This document shows, one piece after another, positions 1 through 4,615 of a stretch of 8,739 bases of DNA (the first letter of the stretch is position 1; every line of letters starts with the position of its first letter). The stretch is from CAYMPW01 sp964392725. GTDB taxonomy: Archaea; Thermoplasmatota; Thermoplasmata; Methanomassiliicoccales; Methanomethylophilaceae. Location: the NCBI GenBank assembly GCA_964392725.1, contig CAYMPW010000032.1:1-8739 (forward strand). Reading direction: 5' to 3'. The notes under the pieces were generated by a model, which searched no databases, was not told the origin of the DNA, and worked only from the letters and a program-made list of their open reading frames with translations. A program made the translations under genes and the position numbers.

Positions 1-462
1 ATCATACTTTACTTTTGGATTTTTAAGATATTTATCAAGAGTTTTCAGAAGAAGATGTCCTCCACGGTTTGGTATTGCAGCATATGTCTGATCAATGAGA
101 TTGTTGGTTAATGTGGATTCTATAACCTTCATTAATGCATAATGAATAATGCGATCGGGGTAGAATGGAACTTTTGCAATTTCACGACATTTTCCATATT
201 CTATTCTGTCAAACAGTGTGTATTTAGAAGATCTGAATGTGCGTAACATTAAAGATCTTCTAATTTCGTTAAGATAAAAAATAGGATCATCATTTACTTT
301 GAAAACCATTGGATCTATTTTTTTCTCTTTTATTTGTTTTTTATTCTTTCTATAAAAAGAATATTTTTTATCTTCTTTTTCTTTTTTCGTTGCTTCTTCG
401 AGTGCTATTGTTAAAATAGGCATCGAAATTAAACTTGAGAAAATATCGCCGATACGTTTCAC
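1..462 (-). CDS. Reverse transcriptase, DGR-like, N-terminal 154 residues (partial)
   Basis: The frame is open from a GTG at 462 to the window edge. It begins MKRIGDIFSSLISMP, has a Lys/Glu-rich stretch at residues 22-50, then FYLNEIRRSLMLRTFRSSKY, the block EIAKVPFYPDRIIHYALMKV (about 95-114) and QTYAAIPNRGGH (about 126-137). These match the opening blocks (RT0 to RT2) of retron-type reverse transcriptases, and closely the DGR subfamily, where a PDRI-hHAL block is followed by a TYA-(K/R)G-H block. The catalytic YxDD motif and the DGR-type QGxxxSP motif would lie beyond position 1 and cannot be seen. The GTG shares a GTGA overlap with the stop of the upstream ORF, and GGTGG sits about 7 nt upstream, so translation is probably coupled. 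The gene is AT-rich compared with the segment before it. Group II intron or Abi/UG-type RT are alternatives; the adjacent template-like repeat favours DGR. Confidence 0.87.
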   Translation of the reverse strand, partial: MKRIGDIFSSLISMPILTIALEEATKKEKEDKKYSFYRKNKKQIKEKKIDPMVFKVNDDPIFYLNEIRRSLMLRTFRSSKYTLFDRIEYGKCREIAKVPFYPDRIIHYALMKVIESTLTNNLIDQTYAAIPNRGGHLLLKTLDKYLKNPKVKYD

Positions 463-809
463 TGTATCGCCACCTTATGTTTATTGAACGAGTTTTCGCA
501 TAAAACGCTACTAACACATTTTTTATTTTTATTTCTGTTTAACCAAGAGGTCAGGTGCTGTGCGAATAAAAGGTGTGAAACAAAATCCAAGCGGGCCCCA
601 ATATTCGAGTTCGAGTAGTCCAGGGAGTTGTCATTGATGTACGAGACACCAGCATTCAACCCATTACTCCAGTTACCGCCAACGTTGAAGAGAGACGGCA
701 TGAAAACAAACGGCTCCGCGTCGCACATACCTAAAGTGGTTTGGCGGTATTGTGTAGCGCGTTGGCTGATAACGATTGTCACTAATTTACACAATACCGC
801 GTTGATCAT
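459..809 (-). CDS. Short ORF carrying a DGR template/variable-repeat-like segment
   Basis: This 116-residue ORF starts at an ATG with a perfect archaeal ribosome site (GGTGAT at 813-818, 3 nt before the ATG). It lies 13 nt after the membrane-protein gene, and its TGA overlaps the GTG of the reverse transcriptase. Residues about 40-76 read FNVGGNWSNGLNAGVSYIN and then DNSLDYSNSNIGARLDF, with eight Asn in about 36 residues (four AAC, four AAT codons). That pattern is typical of DGR template repeats and of the C-terminal variable region of their C-type-lectin-fold targets. The 40 residues before it have no recognisable domain, and the Lys/Asn-rich tail is followed directly by the RT. At 116 residues with a 40-residue tail after the repeat it is short for a DGR target, so I favour a template-repeat locus that happens to be open, and perhaps translated. 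A truncated target protein is the alternative. Confidence 0.5.
   Translation of the reverse strand: MINAVLCKLVTIVISQRATQYRQTTLGMCDAEPFVFMPSLFNVGGNWSNGLNAGVSYINDNSLDYSNSNIGARLDFVSHLLFAQHLTSWLNRNKNKKCVSSVLCENSFNKHKVAIQ
582..690 (-). repeat. Candidate DGR template repeat (or variable repeat)
   Basis: On the minus strand this segment encodes GGNWSNGLNAGVSYIN...NSNIGARLDF and ends in a GC-rich stretch, GGGGCCCGC (591-599). Known DGR repeats contain many AAC/AAT codons, because adenine is the mutagenised base, and their 3' ends carry GC-rich initiation-of-mutagenic-homing sequences. It is followed by about 120 nt before the reverse transcriptase start, close to the TR-to-RT spacer in the Bordetella phage BPP-1 element. 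No second copy is visible in this window, so the exact ends and the template or target status cannot be set. GAC and TAC codons at places where related repeats have AAC leave open that it is a mutated variable repeat. Confidence 0.6.
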
Positions 810-822
810 CGAATCACCACGA

Positions 823-1176
823 TTACACTTTGGGTGCAACTGTTTCTTCGACTGCGATCAATCCATCGATGTTACCGACAATGAGGATGAGGGGAACAGC
901 GAGTAAGACAACACCTGCATAGAGCAAGAACTGATCACGAACAAAGAACCATGCAATCATGGCGATAACGCCGAGAATGAGCATGAGGACTGTGCCGAGG
1001 CCATGGTCTGTAATGAAGGTATTCCATTTTTCGGTTAGATCATCGAAAAATGTTTTTGTATCTTCCGTTGCAGTTTCACCTGCAGCATCCGTTACCGGAA
1101 CCGAGCACATGACTAGCATGGCCGTTAGAATTCCCATTGCAGCAAACAATAGTTTGTTATTTCGTTTAGATTTCAT
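823..1176 (-). CDS. Small membrane protein with signal peptide and two further TM helices
   Basis: This 117-residue protein starts at ATG 1176, preceded by GGTGTAAGGAA; an in-frame GTG at 1194 is the alternative. Residues 1-7 are basic (KSKRNNK). Residues 8-28 are hydrophobic and end in VTDAAG, a plausible signal-peptidase site. A polar, acidic stretch follows (about 33-60, with FFDDLTEKW), then two membrane helices at about 61-79 and 82-101, with Arg80-Asp81 at the turn, and a short acidic tail. Cleaved leader plus two close helices is the layout of TrbC/VirB2-like pilin subunits and some filamentous-virus coat proteins, but no family-specific motif is visible and this is only an analogy. 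It is the first gene of the group leading to the template-like ORF and reverse transcriptase, with its own promoter upstream. A lipobox is unlikely, since Cys24 is preceded by Met. Confidence 0.8.
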   Translation of the reverse strand: MKSKRNNKLLFAAMGILTAMLVMCSVPVTDAAGETATEDTKTFFDDLTEKWNTFITDHGLGTVLMLILGVIAMIAWFFVRDQFLLYAGVVLLAVPLILIVGNIDGLIAVEETVAPKV

Positions 1177-1240
1177 TTCCTTACACCGTCGCACTCTGGA
1201 TCTAGTCCGGAGATTGACAATATTGAAAATTCGTTAAAAG

Positions 1241-1250
1241 CGTATAAAGA
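1241..1250 (-). promoter_or_regulatory. TATA box for the membrane protein / reverse transcriptase group
   Basis: On the minus strand this reads TCTTTATACG, close to the archaeal TATA consensus. A start about 25 nt downstream would fall near 1220, giving a leader of roughly 45 nt before ATG 1176. The inverted repeat at 1264-1279 lies just upstream, where an activator or repressor could act. Confidence 0.5.
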
Positions 1251-1263
1251 ACATGATTTTCAT

Positions 1264-1279
1264 CATTGCAACAATGTTG
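1264..1279. repeat. Overlapping inverted repeats upstream of the TATA box
   Basis: CATTG-CAA-CAATG (1264-1276) overlaps CAACA-A-TGTTG (1269-1279). It sits about 15-30 nt upstream of the minus-strand TATA element. It may be an operator; short arms and AT-rich context mean chance is not excluded. Confidence 0.3.
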
Positions 1280-1315
1280 TTTTACATCATTACATCAAAA
1301 AGAAGAATTAAAATA

Positions 1316-1347
1316 GTAAAAAATAAGAAAAAAGCCATCTGGATGGC
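1316..1347 (-). terminator. Hairpin plus U-tract terminator
   Basis: On the minus strand GCCAT-CCAG-ATGGC (1343-1347 with 1334-1338) is followed at once by TTTTTTCTTATTTTTT. It lies after the ribbon-helix-helix gene and before the promoter of the membrane protein/RT group, so it should separate the two units. Archaeal RNA polymerase stops at T-rich tracts and does not need the hairpin; the bacterial-type arrangement is therefore notable. On the plus strand no T-tract follows the stem, so the signal is one-directional. Confidence 0.6.
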
Positions 1348-1360
1348 CTAAAAAGTTTGA

Positions 1361-1489
1361 TTAATACAAATTAAATTTGAATATGAAAATAAATATAATT
1401 ATCGATAGGCAAGCCATGAATACAGCTATGTAATCCATGAATTTGCAAAAGATCCATCCCAATATGTATGTTATTATAAAATATATCAA
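1361..1489 (-). CDS. Possible hydrophobic micro-ORF (42 residues, two TM segments)
   Basis: The frame runs from a TTG at 1489 (or ATG at 1438 for a 25-residue form) to TAA at 1361, 14 nt before the terminator hairpin. The long form has two hydrophobic stretches, around YFIITYILGWIF and around YIAVFMACLSIIIFIFIF, separated by CKFMDY and ending KFNLY. That layout resembles small holin- or toxin-like membrane peptides. AT-rich spacer DNA readily produces Ile/Phe/Leu-rich frames, and there is no clear ribosome site for the TTG, only GGATGGATC about 12 nt before the ATG. Its place at the end of the transcription unit is the main argument for it. Confidence 0.25.
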   Translation of the reverse strand: MIYFIITYILGWIFCKFMDYIAVFMACLSIIIFIFIFKFNLY

Positions 1490-1541
1490 TAAATATACAC
1501 ACTAAATGGATTTTAATATATTATCAATCATAGTTTTTCCT

Positions 1542-1796
1542 TCAGGATTTAACGTATGGGAATTTAGCTGCAATAGACGATGTGAAAATCGAAGTTACGA
1601 TATTTTGTAAAGATTCAATTTCTTCAGCCGTGATCGTAAATTCTTTTTCTGATATTTTTTCAGAATTTTTCAATGTCGTAAAAAGAATATCAATTGCTAC
1701 ATCTACGATTTCAGATTTCGACAGATCTGATGTAAGATCTAATATGTCCAACTTAAGAAGAGTTGTCTTTTCTAGATCGTACGTTCTTCGCGGCAT
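1542..1796 (-). CDS. Ribbon-helix-helix (CopG/Arc-like) DNA-binding protein
   Basis: This 84-residue protein has a polar start (PRRTYDLEKTT, the likely beta strand) followed by LLKLDILDLTSDLSKSEIVDVAIDIL at residues 13-38. That is the ribbon-helix-helix pattern: helix one with an LD--L core, a SKSE turn, and helix two with the IV-VAI-IL spacing. The C-terminal half is acidic and probably helical, and may serve oligomerisation. The gene starts 1 nt after the stop of the Cys-rich gene, and the sequence GATGGAG inside that gene's end can serve as ribosome site, so the two are co-transcribed. Such proteins usually repress their own operon; the TCAAAAAG repeats around the upstream TATA box are candidate targets. 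The fold is inferred from pattern only. Confidence 0.7.
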   Translation of the reverse strand: MPRRTYDLEKTTLLKLDILDLTSDLSKSEIVDVAIDILFTTLKNSEKISEKEFTITAEEIESLQNIVTSIFTSSIAAKFPYVKS

Positions 1797-1797
1797 G

Positions 1798-2124
1798 TTA
1801 TACTCTCCATCTTATTGGCTTTAGTTGATCTGAATCTTCGTAATTACCGAACAACCATCTTTTCGCTTGTGATTCTGCTGTAAAGCATTCAACACAACAA
1901 CAGCCCGAATCTCCTTCGCAGCATTCATACGCATTGTTGCGGATCGTGATGAATGAACCTCTCGGCATGATTCTAGTTTTTTCCCATTGTTCAATTATTG
2001 CATTGAATTCTGTTGGAGAAATGTAAGAAATCAATTGACCTTTTTGACTGACAATTTTTTGAGGATAAATGTTGAAAATTGACAAATAATCACATTCCGC
2101 ATTTTTGATGTCTTGTAACGTCAT
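1798..2124 (-). CDS. Hypothetical protein with a dense cysteine cluster
   Basis: I do not recognise this 108-residue protein. Its outstanding feature is a cluster of six Cys at 68, 69, 75, 76, 77 and 80 (ECCEGDSGCCCVEC), with a seventh at 11, which suggests metal or iron-sulfur binding. The first half looks mixed alpha/beta and soluble, with no signal peptide or membrane segment. Translation starts at ATG 2124 with a strong GGAGG 7 nt upstream. It is the first gene of a two-gene unit with the ribbon-helix-helix gene, and has its own TATA box just upstream. A redox- or metal-responsive partner of that regulator is a guess. Confidence 0.75.
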   Translation of the reverse strand: MTLQDIKNAECDYLSIFNIYPQKIVSQKGQLISYISPTEFNAIIEQWEKTRIMPRGSFITIRNNAYECCEGDSGCCCVECFTAESQAKRWLFGNYEDSDQLKPIRWRV

Positions 2125-2155
2125 TCTGATTCCTCCAGGTGGTTAGAAAGGATTT

Positions 2156-2222
2156 CCTTTTTGACCATGCGACTTTTTGAGGGTTTGTATATATAGTCGG
2201 GAGTACCCCCCTTTTTGACCAT
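2156..2222. repeat. Three TCAAAAAG direct repeats flanking the TATA box
   Basis: Plus-strand CTTTTTGA occurs at 2157-2164, 2173-2180 and 2211-2218. The outer two belong to a perfect 13-base repeat, CCTTTTTGACCAT (2156-2168 and 2210-2222). One copy lies upstream of the TATA box and two lie between it and the predicted transcript start, as expected of an operator. The outermost copy touches the stop codon of the recombinase gene. The ribbon-helix-helix protein of the unit is the natural candidate to bind it. Confidence 0.6.
2186..2200 (-). promoter_or_regulatory. TATA box for the Cys-rich / RHH unit
   Basis: The minus strand reads GACTATATATACAAA, a strong archaeal TATA element. Start of transcription is expected near 2168, about 45 nt before ATG 2124. 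It lies between the copies of the TCAAAAAG repeat. Confidence 0.65.
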
Positions 2223-2830
2223 CATTGTAAGACACCTTCCGCTTTTAGTCCTTTAATTAGAGTTGCGCGCGAGATTCCATCAAATTGTTGTGCGAGTTCC
2301 CTTTGCGAAATATTAGGGTTATTTCTTAAGATTGTTTTTGCCTTATCTATTTGGTATGCTGATAATTTTTTAACAGGACGATGACAGACTTTACCTTCTG
2401 CTTTTGCGCGTTCCATTCCAATTTTAACACGCTCCGAGGTTTTTGCCGATTCTCCTTCATTTAGCGCGGCGCAGAAGGTTAAAACCATTTTACCCATCGC
2501 TGTCGATGTATCGATTGCTTCCGTTGTGGAAATCATATCAATACCCCAATTTTTGAGATTTTCCACCATATTTAGTTGTTCTATTACGTTTCTGTGGAAT
2601 CTGTCTAGCTTGAAAGCCATGACTGCATCGAATGAATGCTTGGAAGCAGCAAGCATCATATCTTGATAAGCGAATCTTTTCGAGATTGTTCTTCCAGAGG
2701 ATTTATCTACATATTCTGCTACAATTTTGTAACCATATGCATCACATACTTTGCGAAGATGTATCAGTTGTGTTTCGGGATTTTGGTCTTTGTCGTCAGT
2801 TGAGACCCGTGCGTACAATGCAACTCTCAT
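2222..2830 (-). CDS. Small serine recombinase (resolvase/invertase family)
   Basis: This 202-residue protein is a complete small serine recombinase. It opens MRVALYARVSTDDKDQNPETQ, with Tyr6, Arg8, the nucleophile Ser10 and Gln21. FKLDRFHRN follows at 73-81, with the conserved Asp76, Arg77 and Arg80. A long dimerisation/DNA-binding helix spans about 109-146, and a C-terminal helix-turn-helix covers about 155-200 (ISQRELAQQF-GISRATLIKGL). Such enzymes cut and rejoin DNA at short inverted sites for resolution, inversion or transposition; the length argues against a large phage integrase. The start overlaps the previous gene by ATGA, with GTGATC just upstream. Its likely task is resolving or inverting the surrounding element; the crossover sites are not identified. 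It is unlike IS607 enzymes, whose HTH is N-terminal. Confidence 0.95.
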   Translation of the reverse strand: MRVALYARVSTDDKDQNPETQLIHLRKVCDAYGYKIVAEYVDKSSGRTISKRFAYQDMMLAASKHSFDAVMAFKLDRFHRNVIEQLNMVENLKNWGIDMISTTEAIDTSTAMGKMVLTFCAALNEGESAKTSERVKIGMERAKAEGKVCHRPVKKLSAYQIDKAKTILRNNPNISQRELAQQFDGISRATLIKGLKAEGVLQ

Positions 2831-3093
2831 TCGATCACATCCAGTGTTGTTTGGTTTTCGTGTTTATATGTACGTTTGACAGATGGCATCTGCGGTTGAA
2901 CCATTGTTGAATGCAATGCAGAATTATACACACAATCCCAAAAATATGATTTTGTAATCTCATATTGCATTTTTGAAAGGACAATTATTTCATCGATTGT
3001 CATTTTAGAAAGTTTTTCGTTGATCCAATCTACGGCTTTAATTTGAGTTTCCATCCTTTCCGATAAACGATCGTCAGACATAGCAGCAGTCAT
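2827..3093 (-). CDS. Small helical hypothetical protein between wHTH and recombinase genes
   Basis: I do not recognise this 88-residue protein. It is predicted by eye to be mainly helical in residues 1-58 (RLSERMETQIKAVDWINEKL and IDEIIVLSKMQYEITKSYF), with a polar tail. There is no Cys cluster, signal peptide or membrane segment. It starts in an ATGA overlap with the winged-helix gene, with GGTGAT 3 nt upstream, and ends in an ATGA overlap with the recombinase. Such tight coupling suggests a partner of one of its neighbours. Function unknown. Confidence 0.8.
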   Translation of the reverse strand: MTAAMSDDRLSERMETQIKAVDWINEKLSKMTIDEIIVLSKMQYEITKSYFWDCVYNSALHSTMVQPQMPSVKRTYKHENQTTLDVIE

Positions 3094-4217
3094 ACTATCA
3101 CCGTTTCCTTGTTCGGGTTTTGAGGAATTGTGTTTTGGATCTGCAGGATCTCCACAATTTGATTGACAGATACTGTGAGGTTACGGAGATTTTCTGCATT
3201 GATTGCGTTTATTTTTGCGACTTCACTTTGCAGATCGTAAACTTCCTGTGTGAGAGCTTCCACAATCAATGTTGTTTTCGGAAGATCATTTATTGCTTTT
3301 ACATAGTCGGATTTTGAGGTTTCAATTTCTCCGATATTACCAAATGCTTTTTCAGATCTGTCGAACCAGATTGGAGATTCTCCGATAATCCCACAATCTC
3401 CAGTGTAATCGTGTATCAAATTAGTAAGAAAATCATCGAATCCGTATTCTTTTTGAGATTTTGAAACCTGACCTTGCCTAACGGATCCATGAACAGCATA
3501 GTCTCCGTTTTCTGCTTTTTTGAATTTCCAGCCAGCATATTTTTCCAAATGCGCTAAAAGTGGTCTAACTTGTGAAATGAACGGTTTAACAATATCTTCA
3601 TCTGGCGTTATTTCTTCAGCAGTGATTGTTTTACATGAGGGCTGAATATAGAATATTTTGTTGTTTTTTGAAATTTGATAACGAATTGAAACCCATTCAT
3701 TGTTGAAATGGATCTTCGCCCAATAATTTTTAGAGCCGGGCAGAACGGAAGGTTCTGTGGATCCGAATAAGGGCATTGTCAAAGTGCGGCCTTCTTTTGT
3801 TATATCGAATCTGTCGATGTTGCCTTCCTGGGCGACTGTGAACATAAGCCATGTTCCGTTAATATGTGCGCGGAAAAGTGGCTTATATGGTCTCGTGGCG
3901 TGTTCCGATGGTCTAATAGCCTGGCCATTAGCATCGTACCACTCTTTAGATTCCAAATAATTGCTATTTATCTGCGATTCTATGATTATATGGTGTTTTC
4001 CAGGGCGATACAAAATATTGGTTTTAGCATCGTTCAATGGATGAATGAATTCCAATTCTAGAAATCTTTTGACGGCCGAAGAGATTGTTGTTATCGGCAC
4101 TCCCAGCGTTATAGAAACTTCTTTTTGTGTTCGTGGAAAACGAGGGTTCCTAAGATTGATCAATTCACTGTAAATCATCTTCTGTTTATTCGTGGTTGAG
4201 AAATCGGGCTCACTCAC
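3090..4217 (-). CDS. Winged-helix DNA-binding protein, candidate element regulator or replication initiator
   Basis: This 375-residue protein has an N-terminal winged-helix domain (about 12-60: KMIYSELINL, then TQKEVSITLGVPITTISSAVKRF, then LEFIHPL), similar in plan to MarR-like readers. The large middle part (about 60-300) is not recognised; it has mixed composition with many Trp/Tyr. The end (about 317-360) is a probable coiled coil (IVEALTQEVYDLQSEVAKI...). The start is set by a perfect GGTGATC (4221-4227) placed 3 nt before GTG 4217; an in-frame GTG at 4226 would overlap that site and is less likely. Immediately upstream lies an array of GATACGAA half-sites around a TATA box, so the protein probably controls itself there. 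Because the array also resembles plasmid iterons, a replication-initiator role is possible. It is followed by overlapping genes for a helical protein and a serine recombinase. Confidence 0.8.
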   Translation of the reverse strand: MSEPDFSTTNKQKMIYSELINLRNPRFPRTQKEVSITLGVPITTISSAVKRFLELEFIHPLNDAKTNILYRPGKHHIIIESQINSNYLESKEWYDANGQAIRPSEHATRPYKPLFRAHINGTWLMFTVAQEGNIDRFDITKEGRTLTMPLFGSTEPSVLPGSKNYWAKIHFNNEWVSIRYQISKNNKIFYIQPSCKTITAEEITPDEDIVKPFISQVRPLLAHLEKYAGWKFKKAENGDYAVHGSVRQGQVSKSQKEYGFDDFLTNLIHDYTGDCGIIGESPIWFDRSEKAFGNIGEIETSKSDYVKAINDLPKTTLIVEALTQEVYDLQSEVAKINAINAENLRNLTVSVNQIVEILQIQNTIPQNPNKETVIV

Positions 4218-4220
4218 GGA

Positions 4221-4227
4221 GATCACC
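4221..4227 (-). promoter_or_regulatory. Ribosome binding site deciding the GTG start of the winged-helix gene
   Basis: GGTGATC on the minus strand is fully complementary to the archaeal 16S rRNA tail and ends 3 nt before GTG 4217. It overlaps the upstream in-frame GTG at 4226, which makes 4217 the better start. Confidence 0.65.
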
Positions 4228-4242
4228 GCCGATGCATGGCTC

Positions 4243-4317
4243 GATACGAAGCGATACGAAGGTTCGTATCGCCCTATATAAAATTGTCAGCCAGATGGTT
4301 CGTATCAAGTTCGTATT
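4243..4317. repeat. GATACGAA half-site array with a perfect 22-base palindrome
   Basis: GATACGAA occurs at 4243-4250 and 4253-4260, and its complement TTCGTATC at 4263-4270 and 4299-4306, with TTCGTATT at 4310-4317. The first three starts are 10 nt apart, one helical turn. GCGATACGAA and TTCGTATCGC around a GG form a perfect palindrome at 4251-4272. The array brackets a TATA element, with three sites on the transcribed side and two upstream. This suits an operator bound cooperatively by the adjacent winged-helix protein, or an iteron-type origin. Confidence 0.8.
4272..4283 (-). promoter_or_regulatory. TATA box of the winged-helix / recombinase operon
   Basis: The minus strand reads TTTTATATAGGG, with AA-containing sequence upstream as expected for a BRE. 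Predicted start is about 4253, inside the palindrome, leaving a leader of about 35 nt. The element is near-symmetric and could also read rightwards, but no plausible plus-strand gene follows. Confidence 0.6.
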
Positions 4318-4384
4318 GACCACATCCTTTAAAGAAAAAATGAACATGGCGATTACTCCTGTTCCAACTGTGCATTCATGCAGA

Positions 4385-4615
4385 TCATACTTCGGCCCCC
4401 ATGGAATCTTTTCTGAATCTATGGAAATTGTATCCTATACGACGGCCGAAGCCGTCAGAGGGATCTATGTATAACCAATTCACATAAGGGCAGGATCTGC
4501 AGCCACAATCGACTAACAGTTTATGGTTAGTTACATCACAACGAACGTCGGATTTCAGCGGACATTGAATCCCTGGGCGAGTTCTCATATGGGGTTTAGA
4601 ACAAAGGTTCTTCAA
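4385..4615 (-). CDS. Small Cys-rich, probably zinc-binding hypothetical protein
   Basis: I do not recognise this protein of up to 76 residues. Cys occur at 5, 18, 26, 37, 39 and 42, including DCGCRSC, with nearby His9 and His31; the density suggests one or two zinc sites. The C-terminal third is basic and aromatic (GYNFHRFRK). The start is uncertain. TTG 4615 has a GGGGGT a few nt upstream and includes Cys5, but overlaps the previous gene by 20 nt. ATG 4588 lacks a ribosome site and would give 67 residues. It is the third gene of a run with the two paralogs upstream and precedes the winged-helix promoter. Its DNA holds a strong UUCG-loop hairpin at 4441-4456. Confidence 0.6.
   Translation of the reverse strand: MKNLCSKPHMRTRPGIQCPLKSDVRCDVTNHKLLVDCGCRSCPYVNWLYIDPSDGFGRRIGYNFHRFRKDSMGAEV
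4441..4456 (-). other. UUCG-tetraloop hairpin inside the Cys-rich gene
   Basis: On the minus strand GACGGC-TTCG-GCCGTC forms a 6-bp GC-rich stem closed by C(UUCG)G, a very stable tetraloop. It lies within the coding frame (SDGFGRR), so it may be coincidence of codons, or may slow 3' decay or mark an RNA end. Confidence 0.4.

Larger units (their letters stand above)
1195..1541. other. AT-rich intergenic region of about 350 nt
   Basis: Apart from the leader and TATA box of the membrane-protein gene, the inverted repeats, the terminator hairpin and the doubtful micro-ORF listed separately, I see no gene or RNA here. The plus-strand frames crossing it are short and lack ribosome sites. Confidence 0.6.

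Noticed and set aside
628..1237. Two plus-strand frames (628-906 and 959-1237)
   Set aside because: They are antisense to the template-like ORF and the membrane-protein gene, which have archaeal ribosome sites and sensible protein features.
2222..2830. IS607-type transposase for the serine recombinase
   Set aside because: IS607 enzymes have the helix-turn-helix before the catalytic domain and a TnpB partner; here it is C-terminal and no TnpB is present.
4243..4317. GATACGAA repeats as a CRISPR array
   Set aside because: Units are 8 bases, in both orientations and partly 2 nt apart; this is an operator or iteron pattern.
4196..4474. Plus-strand frame across the GATACGAA array
   Set aside because: It overlaps operator, promoter and two minus-strand genes, and no ribosome site precedes it.
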